A stretch of 64,000 nt of DNA from Solibacillus isronensis (GTDB lineage Bacteria; Bacillota; Bacilli; Bacillales_A; Planococcaceae): positions 106,618 to 170,617 of the forward strand of contig NZ_JAMBOC010000005.1 in the NCBI RefSeq assembly GCF_023715405.1, written 5' to 3'. Both the position numbers and the translations under genes were made by a program. Positions 44,238-54,889 of the stretch are shown one piece after another (the stretch's first letter is position 1; every line of letters begins with the position of its first letter). The notes below the pieces were generated by a model. It ran no database searches, was not told the DNA's origin, and saw only the letters and a list, made by a program, of their open reading frames with translations.

Positions 44238-44991
44238 TTTTAATCACTTCCCTTGCAAACTCTAAGTAAATTTCTGCTCCGCGTGATTTTGAATCATATA
44301 AAATTACCGGTTTACCATGGCTCGGTGCCTCACTTAACCGCACATTACGCGGAATGATCGAACGATATACTTTATCCTGGAAATAGCGTTTTACTTCATC
44401 AATCACTTGAAGTCCTAAATTCGTACGGGCATCCAGCATTGTTAGCAACACGCCATCAATCATTAACTCCTTGTTCAAATGTTTTTGGACAAGGCGGACT
44501 GTTGAAAGCAACTGGCTCAACCCCTCTAATGCGTAATATTCACATTGGACCGGGATAATCAGCGCATCGGAGGCAGTCAGCGCATTAATTGTTAATAAGC
44601 CAAGTGATGGCGGACAATCAATAATAATGAAATCAAAATTATTTTTAATCTCCTGCAATGATTTTTTCAGTCGAACTTCACGGGAAATTGTGGACACAAG
44701 CTCAATTTCAGCACCTGCCAATGATATTGTAGCAGGGACAATATATAAATTTTCTACATCCGTTTGTTGGATGACACCTTTAATATCTTCATCATTGATC
44801 AGTACGTCGTATACACAGCTTTCTAAATCACCTTTTCGAACACCTAATCCGCTTGAAGCGTTACCTTGTGGGTCGATATCGATTATTAATACTTTCTTTC
44901 CTAAAAAAGCTAAACATGCACTTAAGTTAACAGAGGTTGTCGTTTTTCCAACGCCACCTTTTTGATTGGCTATCGCAATAATACGTCCCAA
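44230..44991 (-). CDS. parA: Chromosome partitioning ATPase ParA (Soj)
   Basis: A 253-residue Walker-type ATPase with K-G-G-V-G-K-T-T, acting with ParB in origin segregation and in control of DnaA. The frame begins with GTG at 45000, but the TTG at 44991, after AGGTG, gives the Soj-like start G-R-I-I-A-I-A-N-Q-K-G and exactly the Bacillus length. Overlaps parB by 8 bases. Confidence 0.95.
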   Translation of the reverse strand: MGRIIAIANQKGGVGKTTTSVNLSACLAFLGKKVLIIDIDPQGNASSGLGVRKGDLESCVYDVLINDEDIKGVIQQTDVENLYIVPATISLAGAEIELVSTISREVRLKKSLQEIKNNFDFIIIDCPPSLGLLTINALTASDALIIPVQCEYYALEGLSQLLSTVRLVQKHLNKELMIDGVLLTMLDARTNLGLQVIDEVKRYFQDKVYRSIIPRNVRLSEAPSHGKPVILYDSKSRGAEIYLEFAREVIKNG

Positions 44992-45155
44992 TATCCGCAC
45001 CTGCTTTCATCACTTCAATTTAGGTATATTTTTAAAGTCTAAAAATCCCGGATGACTAAATCTTCCTTTTATAATACTGTTTCTCTTATCTTAACAAAAA
45101 ATGTTAGAAAACGATAAAAATATTTCAAAAAACTTGCCAAACCTACTAATCTACT

Positions 45156-45194
45156 AAAAAAACTGCCTAGAAAGTCGTTATCTTTCGGGCAGTT
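45156..45194 (-). terminator. Terminator of noc
   Basis: ACTGCC/GGCAGT and GAAAG/CTTTC stem on the minus strand with a seven-T tail. Confidence 0.75.
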
Positions 45195-45201
45195 CAATAA
45201 T

Positions 45202-46086
45202 TTATTTTTTCTTCGGAATTTTTACAGTGATTTGGTAGTAATCGTCTGTATCCTCTTCCTCCGTTTTTACATTAATTCCACTTTTCGTCACCATCGATAA
45301 CGACTGCTTAATCGTATTAAGGGCAATACGCACATCTTTGCTAATCGCTTTTCTGCTTGGTTTACGTTTTTTTATCTCTGGCTCATCGGGATTTAGAATT
45401 TTTTGAATTTGCTCTTCAAGCTGTCTAACATTCCAATCAAACTCTTTCGTCGCTGCAATGAGCTGCATTTGTAATTGCTCATCTTTGATTACAATTAAAG
45501 CCCGGGCATGACGTTCCGAAATTTCACGATTTAAAATAGCATCCTGAACAAATTGAGGCAACTTTAATAAACGCAATTTATTAGCAACTGTTGATTGGCC
45601 TTTACCAAGACGTTGTGCAAGCGCTTCTTGTGTAAGCTGATGCAACCCTAATAATTGTTGATAAGCAAGCGCTTCTTCAATTGCTGTTAATTCCTCACGT
45701 TGAAGGTTTTCAATCAGGGCAATAGACGCCGTTTCTCGATCATTTAAATTGCGTACAATAGCAGGCACTTCTGTCCATTGTAGGGATTTCATCGCTCGAT
45801 AACGTCGCTCACCGGCAATTATTTCATATTTATCTGCGTCATTATTAATTGGACGAATCACAATTGGTTGAATGACGCCATGTGTATGAATAGTTCTTGC
45901 TAATTCTTCAATCTTCTCATCATCAAAAACTGTACGTGGCTGATAACGGTTCGGAATGATTTTGTCTATTGGAATTTTAACTACTTCTTCTGAAGCCATC
46001 GAGATATTCTCTATTACTTCTACTTCACTTTCTACTTCAGGCTCTTTGCTCCCGCCTCCGAAAAAACGTGAAAAAGTACTTTTCAT
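45202..46086 (-). CDS. noc: Nucleoid occlusion protein Noc
   Basis: A 294-residue ParB paralogue with the N-terminal membrane-targeting amphipathic segment [10 protein letters not shown], the CTP-binding ParB domain (E-R-R-Y-R-A-M) and helix-turn-helix. It binds Noc sites and prevents septum formation over the nucleoid. Lies between rsmG and parA, as in Bacillus. Confidence 0.93.
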   Translation of the reverse strand: MKSTFSRFFGGGSKEPEVESEVEVIENISMASEEVVKIPIDKIIPNRYQPRTVFDDEKIEELARTIHTHGVIQPIVIRPINNDADKYEIIAGERRYRAMKSLQWTEVPAIVRNLNDRETASIALIENLQREELTAIEEALAYQQLLGLHQLTQEALAQRLGKGQSTVANKLRLLKLPQFVQDAILNREISERHARALIVIKDEQLQMQLIAATKEFDWNVRQLEEQIQKILNPDEPEIKKRKPSRKAISKDVRIALNTIKQSLSMVTKSGINVKTEEEDTDDYYQITVKIPKKK

Positions 46087-46334
46087 CCGTGTGGCACCAC
46101 CTTTAGGAAACTGTCTACCTCATATACAATATTATTTCTGATTCATTCAAAAATGTACAGTGTTCAATGAATAGTAATTTACGAGAAAGACAGATTTCGC
46201 CTAAAATAGGACAAAATAATGTCTTTACCCATTTGTATTTCAAAATAAACTTATATTTTTCTATCCACTAAAAAAACATAAATATAAATATATATGCAGC
46301 AAAAGACGGATATATTCAAATTTGGTTAACTTTT

Positions 46335-47051
46335 TTATTTAATTGGTGTTTTATTAGGAACACCTGGTTTACGCGGGTATTTTTTTGGTGTTGATTTTAC
46401 TTTATCAAATACATAAAGTGAACGTTCGCTTTCCTCTACCGGTAAATGGAATGCAAACTCCTCTATTAATTTTCCGCCTAATGTTGAGATGGCTTTCGTC
46501 GCATCTTTTAATTCTTCTGCACCTGCTGCAGCTTTTAATGCAACAAAATAACCGCCTTCTTTTGCTAATGGAATACATAGCTCTGATAATACAGAAAGAC
46601 GTGCTACCGCGCGGGCTGTGACAACATCAAATTTTTCACGGTATGCTGTATTTTGACCAAACTCTTCAGCACGGGCATGGACAAATATCATATGATCCAA
46701 GTTTAACTCATTTGTTAAATGATTTAAAAATGTAATTCGTTTATTAAGTGAATCGACAATCGTAATTTGTAAATGCGGGAAGCAAATTTTAATAGGGATA
46801 CTTGGGAATCCTGCACCTGCACCAACATCGCATACTGTTGTCACTTTTGTAAAATCAAAATAAAATGACGCACTGATTGAATCATAGAAGTGCTTTAAAT
46901 AAACGCCTTCCAAATCCGTAATTGCCGTTAAGTTCATTTTTTCATTCCACTCAACTAAAAGCTCAAAATATTTTTTAAACTGCGCAATCTGGTGTTCTGA
47001 AAGCTCAATACCCTTTTCCTTCAATGCTTCGATAAATTGCTTTTCGTTCAT
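46335..47051 (-). CDS. rsmG: 16S rRNA (guanine527-N7)-methyltransferase
   Basis: A 238-residue SAM-dependent methyltransferase (GidB) modifying G527 of 16S rRNA. The SAM motif [14 protein letters not shown] is clear; A-R-A-V-A and a basic C-terminus fit. Changes in this gene are known to give low-level streptomycin resistance. Confidence 0.96.
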   Translation of the reverse strand: MNEKQFIEALKEKGIELSEHQIAQFKKYFELLVEWNEKMNLTAITDLEGVYLKHFYDSISASFYFDFTKVTTVCDVGAGAGFPSIPIKICFPHLQITIVDSLNKRITFLNHLTNELNLDHMIFVHARAEEFGQNTAYREKFDVVTARAVARLSVLSELCIPLAKEGGYFVALKAAAGAEELKDATKAISTLGGKLIEEFAFHLPVEESERSLYVFDKVKSTPKKYPRKPGVPNKTPIK

Positions 47052-47076
47052 AAAATGACTCCTCCATATTAAAGAA

Positions 47077-47105
47077 TGAGCGCCTTTTTTGGATAAAGAC
47101 GCTCA
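47077..47105 (-). terminator. Weak terminator after mnmG
   Basis: TGAGCG and CGCTCA arms with a 17-base loop and ATTCTTTAAT following on the minus strand. Read-through into rsmG is likely. Confidence 0.4.
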
Positions 47106-47111
47106 CATCAT

Positions 47112-49007
47112 TCAATTCGTAGTTACTTTTGCAATTTTACCTTGCTCAATATAGACAAGTAAAATTGAAACATCTGCAGGGTTTACACCTGAAATACGTG
47201 ATGCTTGAGCAATTGAAAGCGGCTGAACACTTTTAAGCTTCATGCGTGCTTCTGTCGCCAAGCTTGGAATAGCATCATAATCGATATTTTCAGGGATTTT
47301 CTTATCCTCAAGCTTCTTCATTTTTTCTACTTGCTGAAGTGCTTTTTGAATATACCCTTCATATTTTAATTGAATTTCAATCTGCTCTTTTACATCACCT
47401 GAAAGTTCCACTTCTGATGGAGTTAGGGAAGCAACTAAATCATACGTCATTTCAGTACGTTTTAAAAGGTCTGCTCCGCGGATACCATCTTTTAGCTCCG
47501 CGCCGCCAGCATTGCGGATGACTTCTTGTGTCGTCTCATTCGGCTTAATGATAATTTCACGCAGACGTGCAATTTCCTGTTCAATCTGTGCTTTTTTCAC
47601 TTGGAACTTCGCGTAACGATCTTCTGTAATCATCCCTGCTTTATAACCGATTTCAGTTAAACGTAAATCTGCATTGTCATGACGTAATAGAAGACGGTAC
47701 TCTGCACGTGAAGTTAATAGACGGTAAGGTTCATTCGTACCTTTTGTAACTAGGTCGTCAATTAATACACCGATATAGGCATCTGAACGGTCTAAAATAA
47801 TTTCTTCACGGCCTAATACTTTTGCTGCGGCATTCATTCCGGCCATTAACCCTTGCCCTGCTGCTTCTTCATAGCCTGAAGTACCGTTAATTTGACCTGC
47901 TGTATAAAGACCTTGGATTTTTTTCGTTTCTAATGTTGGCCATAATTGTGTAGGAATAACTGAATCGTACTCAATCGCATAGCCTGCACGCATCATTTCG
48001 GCATTCTCTAAACCAGGAATCGATGCGATTAATTTCTTTTGAACATGCTCTGGTAAGCTTGTCGATAAACCTTGGACATATACTTCACGTGTATTGCGTC
48101 CTTCAGGCTCAAGGAAAATCTGGTGACGCGGCTTATCGTTAAAGCGCGTTACTTTATCTTCAATTGATGGGCAGTAACGTGGACCTGTCCCTTTAATCAT
48201 CCCTGAAAACATTGGAGACAAGTGCAGGTTTTCCTCAATTGTACGATGTGTTTCTTCTGTTGTATAAGTTAACCAGCAAGGAAGCTGATCCATAATATAT
48301 TCTGTTGTTTCAAAACTGAATGCACGGGGTACATCATCACCAGGTTGAATTTCCGTTTTTGAATAATCAATTGTACGGTTGTTTACACGTGGTGGTGTTC
48401 CTGTTTTAAAACGAATTAAGTCAAACCCTAATTCTTTTAAGTTATCCGCTAATTTAATCGATGGCTGCTGGTTGTTTGGACCTGAAGAATATTTCAGATT
48501 TCCTAAAATAATTTCCCCACGTAAAAACGTACCTGTAGTAATGATGACAGCCGGTGCACGGTAAATTGCTCCAACTTGTGTAATAACACCTTTTACTTCG
48601 CCATCCTCTACAATTAGTTCATCGACCATTGCCTGATGAATTTGAAGGTTTTCTTCTTCTTCCAAAACCCGTTTCATTTCATGCTGATACTGGAATTTAT
48701 CCGCTTGTGCACGTAAAGCACGTACTGCTGGACCTTTCCCGGTATTTAACATGCGCATTTGAATATGTGTTTTATCGATAATGCGTCCCATTAAACCGCC
48801 AAGTGCATCAATTTCGCGAACAACGATTCCTTTCGCAGGTCCGCCGACTGATGGATTACAAGGCATAAACGCAATCATATCTAAGTTAATTGTAAGCATG
48901 AGTGTTTTAGCACCCATTTTCGCAGCTGCATAGGCAGATTCCACACCTGCATGTCCTGCACCAACAACGATTACGTCAAAATTACCTGCTTCGTATTGTA
49001 TTGACAT
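47112..49007 (-). CDS. mnmG: tRNA uridine-5-carboxymethylaminomethyl modification enzyme MnmG
   Basis: A 631-residue FAD enzyme (GidA) that with MnmE modifies wobble U34 of tRNAs. N-terminal Rossmann motif V-G-A-G-H-A-G, the N-P-S-V-G-G and G-T-S-G-Y-E-E-A segments and the helical C-terminal domain are intact. It is 28 bases after mnmE. Confidence 0.97.
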   Translation of the reverse strand: MSIQYEAGNFDVIVVGAGHAGVESAYAAAKMGAKTLMLTINLDMIAFMPCNPSVGGPAKGIVVREIDALGGLMGRIIDKTHIQMRMLNTGKGPAVRALRAQADKFQYQHEMKRVLEEEENLQIHQAMVDELIVEDGEVKGVITQVGAIYRAPAVIITTGTFLRGEIILGNLKYSSGPNNQQPSIKLADNLKELGFDLIRFKTGTPPRVNNRTIDYSKTEIQPGDDVPRAFSFETTEYIMDQLPCWLTYTTEETHRTIEENLHLSPMFSGMIKGTGPRYCPSIEDKVTRFNDKPRHQIFLEPEGRNTREVYVQGLSTSLPEHVQKKLIASIPGLENAEMMRAGYAIEYDSVIPTQLWPTLETKKIQGLYTAGQINGTSGYEEAAGQGLMAGMNAAAKVLGREEIILDRSDAYIGVLIDDLVTKGTNEPYRLLTSRAEYRLLLRHDNADLRLTEIGYKAGMITEDRYAKFQVKKAQIEQEIARLREIIIKPNETTQEVIRNAGGAELKDGIRGADLLKRTEMTYDLVASLTPSEVELSGDVKEQIEIQLKYEGYIQKALQQVEKMKKLEDKKIPENIDYDAIPSLATEARMKLKSVQPLSIAQASRISGVNPADVSILLVYIEQGKIAKVTTN

Positions 49008-49034
49008 GTTGTTCTTCCTCTCTTTTATTCCGAT

Positions 49035-50420
49035 TTATTTCCCTAAACAGAACTGCGAGAATAGCTGATTAATTAAGCTTTCCTGTACAGTATCTCCAAT
49101 AATTTCACCAAGAATTTCCCATGTACGTGTCACATCGATTTGAATCATATCGACAGGTACACCTGATTCTGCTGCAGCAAGCGCATCCTCAATCACCTGT
49201 TGAGCTTGATGCAATAGCGCAATATGTCGCGCATTTGATACATATGTTAAATCATTCGCTTCTACTTGCCCTTCAAAGAACAATGCTGCAATCGCTTCTT
49301 CCAGCTCGATTACACCTTCTTCTTTCAATAACGAAGTCGTTACGACACGATGTTTTCCAGCCAATTCATGAACACGGTTTAAATCGATTTTGCGTTCGAT
49401 ATCTGTCTTGTTGACAACGACAATATAATCCATCGCCTGAATCGTTTCAAAAAGGCGTTCATCTTCTTCTGTAAGCTCTTCTCCGTAATTTAATACAAGC
49501 AATATTAAATCGGCATCTTTTAATGCCTCTCTCGAACGTTCAACTCCGATTCGTTCAACAATATCTTCTGTTTCCCGAATACCTGCTGTATCAACTAAAC
49601 GTAAAGGAACTCCACGTACATTTACGTATTCTTCAATAATATCACGAGTTGTGCCTGCAATGTCGGTTACAATCGCTTTATTTTCTTGAACCAAACTATT
49701 TAAAAGAGATGATTTACCTACGTTTGGACGTCCTAAAATAACGGTAGATAAACCTTCACGTAAAATTTTACCTTGAGATGATGTTTGAAGTAATTTAATT
49801 ATTTCCTCTCGTACCCAACCGCACTTTTCAAGAAGTACAGGAATCGTCATTTCTTCTACATCGTCATATTCCGGATAATCAATGTTTACTTCCACTTGTG
49901 CCAACGTCTCTAATAATGCCTGGCGTAAAGAAGTAATAAGACGAGAAAGCTTCCCATCCATCTGGCCAAGCGCAACATTCATCGCGCGGTCAGTTTTTGC
50001 ACGTATTAAATCCATTACCGCTTCTGCCTGTGATAAGTCGATACGGCCATTTAAAAATGCACGTTTCGTAAATTCCCCAGGCTCTGCTAAACGTGCACCG
50101 TAACGTAAGACAAGCTGTAATACTCGGTTAACAGACACAATACCGCCATGACAATTGATTTCGACAACATCTTCTCGCGTAAATGTTTTCGGTCCGCGCA
50201 TTAAGCTCAACATAACTTCCTCTACCACTTCATCCGTTTTCGGGTCGATCAGATGTCCGTAATGGATCGTATGTGTCGCAACTTCCGTCAAACGCTTATG
50301 ATTTGGTGATTTAAATATTTTATCTGCAATCGCTACCGCCTCATCGCCGCTCAGACGAACAATCGCAATAGCTCCTTCTCCCATTGGAGTGGAAATCGCA
50401 GCAATCGTATCGAATTCCAT
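49035..50420 (-). CDS. mnmE: tRNA modification GTPase MnmE
   Basis: A 461-residue K+-activated GTPase. An N-terminal tetrahydrofolate-binding domain, the inserted G domain ([17 protein letters not shown]) and the C-terminal C-L-G-K motif with the catalytic Cys are present. Works with MnmG. Two abutted, inverted DnaA boxes lie 22 bases upstream of its start, so DnaA may regulate it. Confidence 0.97.
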   Translation of the reverse strand: MEFDTIAAISTPMGEGAIAIVRLSGDEAVAIADKIFKSPNHKRLTEVATHTIHYGHLIDPKTDEVVEEVMLSLMRGPKTFTREDVVEINCHGGIVSVNRVLQLVLRYGARLAEPGEFTKRAFLNGRIDLSQAEAVMDLIRAKTDRAMNVALGQMDGKLSRLITSLRQALLETLAQVEVNIDYPEYDDVEEMTIPVLLEKCGWVREEIIKLLQTSSQGKILREGLSTVILGRPNVGKSSLLNSLVQENKAIVTDIAGTTRDIIEEYVNVRGVPLRLVDTAGIRETEDIVERIGVERSREALKDADLILLVLNYGEELTEEDERLFETIQAMDYIVVVNKTDIERKIDLNRVHELAGKHRVVTTSLLKEEGVIELEEAIAALFFEGQVEANDLTYVSNARHIALLHQAQQVIEDALAAAESGVPVDMIQIDVTRTWEILGEIIGDTVQESLINQLFSQFCLGK

Positions 50421-50441
50421 TTATATCCTCCTATTTCAGTG

Positions 50442-50459
50442 TTATCCACATGTGGATAA
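50442..50459. promoter_or_regulatory. Head-to-head pair of perfect DnaA boxes
   Basis: TTATCCACATGTGGATAA is a perfect 18-bp palindrome made of two consensus DnaA boxes without spacer. It lies between jag and mnmE, in the position of the mnmE promoter or leader. Confidence 0.75.
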
Positions 50460-50548
50460 ATCACATCCGTGCTATACTAACTAACAATTTAGACTAACAT
50501 ATTTTAATTAAAATCTAAAGTAATGTAGATTTGGTTCGATCTTTCATT

Positions 50549-50580
50549 AAAAAAACGACCTATCCAAAAGAATAGGTCGA
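50549..50580 (-). terminator. Terminator of the rnpA-yidC-jag run
   Basis: CGACCTAT and ATAGGTCG with an 8-base loop, then seven Ts on the minus strand. Confidence 0.85.
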
Positions 50581-50594
50581 AAACTGTCTGTATA

Positions 50595-51359
50595 TTATTT
50601 TACTGGCTCTATGACTAAATATCGATTTGGTTCGACACCTTCTGAGTGCGTTTCGATATCTATACGATTTGCCAGGGCATTATGAATAATTTTTCGTTCA
50701 TAAGATGCCATCGGTTCAAATGATACGGGTTTTCGTGTTCGAATAGCCTTGTCCGCCATGCGTAATGCCAGCTGTTCAAGCGCTACTTGACGTCGCTCAC
50801 GATAATCTTCCACATCCATTTGTAAAATCATAAACGATTTGGCTGTTTTATTAAGAATGAGCTGAGTTAAATGTTGAAGCGCATTTAATGTAAGGCCACG
50901 CTTTCCAATTAATAACGCTGCTTTCTCGCTCGATAACTTAAATGAAACATGTTTGCCATCTGTTTCATGGTCAATTGTTAAATCTGTAATTCCCATTCCT
51001 AAAGCAATATTCGTTAAATACCCTTTTGCCTCTTCAATAGGATCCACTTGTTGTTGTTCATGGTGAATTGATTGATCTTCATTAGATGAAACCGGCTCAT
51101 TCTCGATTGTTTCCTCGACAATTGTCAGTTCTTCCACATCAGATGCAGAATCTGAAGTCGTCTCTTGATCCACTTGCTGCTGAACAATTTCCTTTACAGT
51201 GACACGAACTTCAGCATTTCGTGCCCCAAAACCTAAAAATCCTTTTTTACCCTCTTGTAAAACTTCCACATCAACTTGTTCACGAGTATGGCCAAGCTTT
51301 TGTAACGCTAATGAGATCGCTTCTTCTACTGTTGCGCCTATTTGCGTAGTTTGTTTCAC
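50595..51359 (-). CDS. jag: RNA-binding protein Jag / KhpB
   Basis: A 254-residue protein with an N-terminal Jag domain (1-52), an acidic linker, a KH domain (about 110-185, I-G-K-R-G-x-T-L-N-A) and an R3H domain at the C-terminus (R-x-x-x-H). It binds RNA and, with KhpA, influences cell elongation and division. GTG start with AAGGAGCG, directly after the yidC stop codon. Confidence 0.93.
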   Translation of the reverse strand: MKQTTQIGATVEEAISLALQKLGHTREQVDVEVLQEGKKGFLGFGARNAEVRVTVKEIVQQQVDQETTSDSASDVEELTIVEETIENEPVSSNEDQSIHHEQQQVDPIEEAKGYLTNIALGMGITDLTIDHETDGKHVSFKLSSEKAALLIGKRGLTLNALQHLTQLILNKTAKSFMILQMDVEDYRERRQVALEQLALRMADKAIRTRKPVSFEPMASYERKIIHNALANRIDIETHSEGVEPNRYLVIEPVK

Positions 51360-52142
51360 TTATTTCGCTCCTTTAGCATCGGTAGCATCCGGTTTATTTT
51401 TATTCCAAGGTTTGTAAATAACAAGGTTTTGTAATACAGATACAAAGTTCCCGACTACCCAATATAATGATAACGCGGCAGGTAAAATAATACCGAAACC
51501 AACGATCATTAATGGCATGATGTACATCATAATTTTCATTTGTGGGTTATCTACTGCTGGTCCAGTCATTAATACAACGTACTGGATAAGACCTGCGATA
51601 ACAGCAAATACAATACTAGGCTCTGCTAATGGAACCGCTAAAAATGTCCCTAATTCAAATGCATCCGGTGTTGCATTCATACGGCTAATCGCATGATAGA
51701 AACCGATTAAGATCGGCATTTGGATAAGAATCGGTAAACATCCAGCTAATGGGTTAACACCTGAAGTCTGCATTAACTGCATCATTTCCTGCTGGTATTT
51801 TTGCTGAGTTGCCGCGTCTTTTGAGCTGTATTTTGCTTGCAGCTCTTTTAATTTCGGTTGCATTTCCTGCATTTTCTTAGAACTTTTTACTTGTTTGATA
51901 GTTAAAGGCAGAATGATTAGACGAATAATAACAGTTACGATAATAATTGCAAATGCATAATTCGCCGCATTACCTTCAAACATATCAGCAAAAAGCTTGA
52001 TAAATGATACTAATGGCCAAACAATATATTCATTCCAAAAGCCATCACTTTCAGATGAAATTGGTTGGTCAAATTCTGTACAGCCTGATAGCAGTAATAC
52101 TACTGAAACAAGTGACAGCATTATCCATAGATTTTTCTTCAA
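51360..52142 (-). CDS. yidC: Membrane protein insertase YidC (SpoIIIJ/OxaA)
   Basis: A 260-residue lipoprotein insertase that places proteins in the cytoplasmic membrane. Lipobox L-L-S-G-C near residue 20, five transmembrane helices and the conserved pore arginine in the first core helix region (V-T-V-I-I-R-L-I). The frame opens at 52172, but TTG 52142 with AGGAGG seven bases upstream gives a normal short signal peptide. Between rnpA and jag, as in all Bacillales; required for sporulation in Bacillus. Confidence 0.95.
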   Translation of the reverse strand: MKKNLWIMLSLVSVVLLLSGCTEFDQPISSESDGFWNEYIVWPLVSFIKLFADMFEGNAANYAFAIIIVTVIIRLIILPLTIKQVKSSKKMQEMQPKLKELQAKYSSKDAATQQKYQQEMMQLMQTSGVNPLAGCLPILIQMPILIGFYHAISRMNATPDAFELGTFLAVPLAEPSIVFAVIAGLIQYVVLMTGPAVDNPQMKIMMYIMPLMIVGFGIILPAALSLYWVVGNFVSVLQNLVIYKPWNKNKPDATDAKGAK

Positions 52143-52273
52143 CCTTCTTCCTCCTAAAGCAAACCTATTCAATTTTTATGACAATATTTTACCATTATGG
52201 ACGTTCGTACACTACTAATTGTTCTGTAAATTCAAAGAATAGAGCAATGAATGATAAACAATTAATTGTGGAA

Positions 52274-52615
52274 CTATCCTTTATATACTCTTGCAACCTT
52301 TAAAACATGCTGCAAGCTTTTTTTGGTTTCGTGAAAATCCAGTGTGGCCGCCTGCGTTCTGGCGATAATAACATAGTCCATATCTTGTTTTACTTCATCT
52401 TTTAATTCCAGAAAAGCTTGGCGAATATAGCGTTTCACTTGAACCCGAGTGACCGCATTTCCTACTTTTTTGCTCACTGATAAGCCAATACGAAACGCCT
52501 GTTGTTCTTCCTTTTTCAAGCAATATACAACAAATTGGCGATTCGCAAACGACTTACCTTTTTTAAACACCTTTTGAAAATCTTCATTTTTCTTTATACG
52601 TTGGCGTTTATTCAT
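52274..52615 (-). CDS. rnpA: Ribonuclease P protein component
   Basis: A 113-residue basic protein with the RNP motif region ([12 protein letters not shown]). It binds RNase P RNA and helps cleave tRNA 5' leaders. Follows rpmH. Confidence 0.97.
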   Translation of the reverse strand: MNKRQRIKKNEDFQKVFKKGKSFANRQFVVYCLKKEEQQAFRIGLSVSKKVGNAVTRVQVKRYIRQAFLELKDEVKQDMDYVIIARTQAATLDFHETKKSLQHVLKVARVYKG

Positions 52616-52674
52616 GATCCATTCACCTGCTCCATCTAATCATTGGTACTTTTTTTGCTCATTCAACAACGATA

Positions 52675-52708
52675 AAAGAAAAAAAAGACCACTGATGTGG
52701 CTCAGTGG
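52675..52708 (-). terminator. Terminator-like hairpin between rpmH and rnpA
   Basis: CCACTGA-GCCACA-TCAGTGG followed by TCTTTTTTTTCTTTT on the minus strand. It probably allows partial read-through so that rpmH is made in excess of rnpA. Confidence 0.75.
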
Positions 52709-52710
52709 AC

Positions 52711-52845
52711 TTATGCTGATAATACTTTTCTTCCTTTTTTACGACGGCGAGCTAATACGTTACGGCCGTTTTTAGTGCTCATACGAGCGCGGAAACCGTG
52801 AACTTTAGAGTGCTTACGTTTTTTAGGTTGGTACGTGCGTTTCAT
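52711..52845 (-). CDS. rpmH: 50S ribosomal protein L34
   Basis: A 44-residue, very basic protein. Reading the minus strand gives [14 protein letters not shown], then G-F-R-A-R-M and a tail K-K-G-R-K-V-L-S-A, the conserved L34 sequence. AGGAGGTG lies before the ATG. First gene left of oriC, as expected. Confidence 0.97.
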   Translation of the reverse strand: MKRTYQPKKRKHSKVHGFRARMSTKNGRNVLARRRKKGRKVLSA

Positions 52846-52904
52846 TTATATACACCTCCTGAATTCGAGCGTTACTATATCTATCTCTACATACAGACCA
52901 TGAT

Positions 52905-52934
52905 ATTATATAAAGAATAAAACCTGTTTGTCAA
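52905..52934 (-). promoter_or_regulatory. Sigma-A promoter of rpmH
   Basis: TTGACA, an 18-base spacer and TATAAT on the minus strand; the -10 box lies 60 bases before the start codon. Confidence 0.85.
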
Positions 52935-52984
52935 TGCCTCATTATAATTTTTCTCTTTTTCTCTATAAACCTCATATAAATCCC

Positions 52985-53310
52985 TTTCCTGATCCACACT
53001 CTCAGTTATCCACAATTTATAAAATTAATTTACGTTTATGCTGTGAATAGTATTTTTGCTCTTAAAAATTATCCACAGCGCTTATCTACAGGTTTCTCAC
53101 ATATAACAAACCTGTGGACAACTGTTATGTATATAACATATGATTATGTGGATAAGATCGTTTAAGTATTGAAATACCTAACTTTATTTGATACGATAAC
53201 TGTGTTTTACTTTGTGGAATTCTTTTCTGGGAAATATATTATCCACAATTGTTGATAATCTGTGGACAAAGATTTCCCATACTCTAGAACAACCTTTATC
53301 CACAACTTGT
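52985..53310. other. oriC part 1: DnaA-box array between rpmH and dnaA
   Basis: Perfect TTATCCACA boxes at 53006-53014, 53069-53077, 53239-53247 and 53296-53304 (plus) and TGTGGATAA at 53147-53155 (minus). One-mismatch boxes at 53042-53050, 53082-53090, 53113-53121 and 53261-53269. This corresponds to the incA/incB region of Bacillus oriC, where DnaA also represses its own gene. Confidence 0.9.
53169..53197 (+). promoter_or_regulatory. Candidate dnaA promoter within the box array
   Basis: TTGAAA (53169-53174), a 17-base spacer and TACGAT (53192-53197). It would give a leader of about 325 bases, which includes a terminator-like hairpin at 53358-53397. Weaker promoter-like sequences lie nearer to dnaA. 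Confidence 0.4.
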
Positions 53311-53357
53311 GGTTATGTGTATGAACTCCTTTTTAATTATAAAATATATATTTTATA

Positions 53358-53397
53358 GCTCTGTTTACTATTAATCATTTAACAGAGCCTTTCTTTT
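53358..53397 (+). terminator. Plus-strand terminator-like hairpin upstream of dnaA
   Basis: GCTCTGTT (53358-53365) and AACAGAGC (53381-53388) with a CTTTCTTTTTTC tail. It lies between the DnaA-box array and dnaA, so it either attenuates a long dnaA leader or shields dnaA from upstream transcription. Confidence 0.55.
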
Positions 53398-53437
53398 TTC
53401 GTAAGCAAGAAAGTTTGCATTGTAAGGAAATTCACAT

Positions 53438-53475
53438 AAAAAAGACTCTCATCTAATTTTGGTTAGTATGAGCCT
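53438..53475 (-). terminator. Minus-strand terminator-like hairpin upstream of dnaA
   Basis: On the minus strand CTCAT-A-CTAA, loop, TTAG-ATGAG, then AGTCTTTTTT. There is no minus-strand gene upstream of it here, so it would stop antisense transcription from dnaA entering oriC. Confidence 0.45.
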
Positions 53476-53531
53476 TGTCATTTAAATATACGAATCGAAT
53501 GTGAAATGAATTAATGAAAGGAAGAAAGAGC

Positions 53532-54875
53532 TTGGAACATTTAGAAAACCTATGGAATGCCGTCCTTGCCCAAGCTGAACAGAAAATCTCGAAACCGAGC
53601 TTTGATACTTGGCTGAAATCAACAAAACTTCTTGCGCATAGTGGCACAAAAGTGACGATTTCCGCGCCTAACTCTTTTGCCCGCGATTGGCTTGAACAAT
53701 ATTACATCCATATGATTACAGGAATATTAAACGAGTTAACTGGAGAGGATCTAGTCATTAATTTTGTTGTCCAGAAAGATCAGACGGCAGACGACTTTGA
53801 ACTACCGCCCCCAATTACTCAAGCAAAATCAAGTGAACACCATGACATTACCCCGGGTATGCTCAATCCAAAGTACACATTTGATACATTCGTTATTGGT
53901 TCCGGTAACCGCTTTGCCCATGCAGCGAGCTTAGCTGTAGCAGAAGCACCCGCAAAAGCTTACAACCCGTTCTTTATTTATGGGGGGGTAGGTTTAGGAA
54001 AAACTCACTTAATGCATGCAATTGGCCATTATGTAAAAGAACATAATCCGACAGCAAATGTCGTCTATTTATCATCTGAAAAGTTCACAAATGAGTTCAT
54101 AAACTCCATCCGTGATAATAAAACAATCGATTTTCGAAATAAATACCGCAATGTTGATGTACTGCTAATTGACGATATTCAATTTTTGGCTGGTAAGGAA
54201 TCTACACAAGAGGAATTCTTCCATACATTCAACACACTGCATGAAGAATCAAAGCAGATTGTCATCTCAAGTGACCGCCCTCCAAAGGAAATCCCTACTT
54301 TAGAGGACCGTTTGCGTTCACGCTTTGAATGGGGACTAATTACAGATATTGCACCACCAGATTTGGAAACACGTATTGCTATTTTACGTAAGAAGGCCAA
54401 AGCTGATGGACTCGATATTCCAAATGAAGTCATGCTTTATATTGCCAATCAGGTTGATACAAATATTCGTGAACTTGAAGGGGCATTAATACGGGTTGTG
54501 GCCTATTCATCTTTAGTAAATATGGATGTTTCGCCTGAACTTGCTGCAGAAGCTTTAAAAGATATTATGCCAAATTCAAAACCGCGCATGATTTCGATTT
54601 TAGATATTCAAACTGCAACTGGTGAACATTACAGTATACGTCTGGAAGATTTTAAGGCTAAGCGCCGGACAAAATCGATTGCTTATCCTCGTCAAGTGGC
54701 GATGTATTTATCGCGTGAGCTAACAGATTACTCATTACCTAAAATTGGTGAGGAGTTTGGAGGCCGTGATCATACAACAGTAATCCATGCCCATGAAAAG
54801 ATTTCTTCCTTACTTAAAACAGATCAGCAGCTTCAGCAGGATATTAAACAAATACGTAGTATGTTAGGTAAATAA
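53532..54875 (+). CDS. dnaA: Chromosomal replication initiator DnaA
   Basis: A 447-residue AAA+ ATPase that binds DnaA boxes and melts oriC. Domain I (about 1-80), linker, AAA+ domain with [10 protein letters not shown] (Lys157) and D-D-I-Q-F, and domain IV with the G-G-R-D-H-T-T-V signature. The frame opens at 53514, but TTG 53532 gives the start E-H-L-E-N-L-W corresponding to the Bacillus N-terminus, with AAAGGA nine bases upstream. Confidence 0.97.
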   Translation: MEHLENLWNAVLAQAEQKISKPSFDTWLKSTKLLAHSGTKVTISAPNSFARDWLEQYYIHMITGILNELTGEDLVINFVVQKDQTADDFELPPPITQAKSSEHHDITPGMLNPKYTFDTFVIGSGNRFAHAASLAVAEAPAKAYNPFFIYGGVGLGKTHLMHAIGHYVKEHNPTANVVYLSSEKFTNEFINSIRDNKTIDFRNKYRNVDVLLIDDIQFLAGKESTQEEFFHTFNTLHEESKQIVISSDRPPKEIPTLEDRLRSRFEWGLITDIAPPDLETRIAILRKKAKADGLDIPNEVMLYIANQVDTNIRELEGALIRVVAYSSLVNMDVSPELAAEALKDIMPNSKPRMISILDIQTATGEHYSIRLEDFKAKRRTKSIAYPRQVAMYLSRELTDYSLPKIGEEFGGRDHTTVIHAHEKISSLLKTDQQLQQDIKQIRSMLGK

Positions 54876-54889
54876 TCTCTGTGTATAAC

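Noticed and set aside
53224..53236. A second Noc-binding-like sequence in oriC (TTTTCTGGGAAAT)
   Set aside because: One base shorter than the palindrome and asymmetric; not convincing.
53239..53304. A possible CRISPR-like or iteron repeat array
   Set aside because: The repeats are 9-bp DnaA boxes in both orientations with unequal spacing, typical of oriC.
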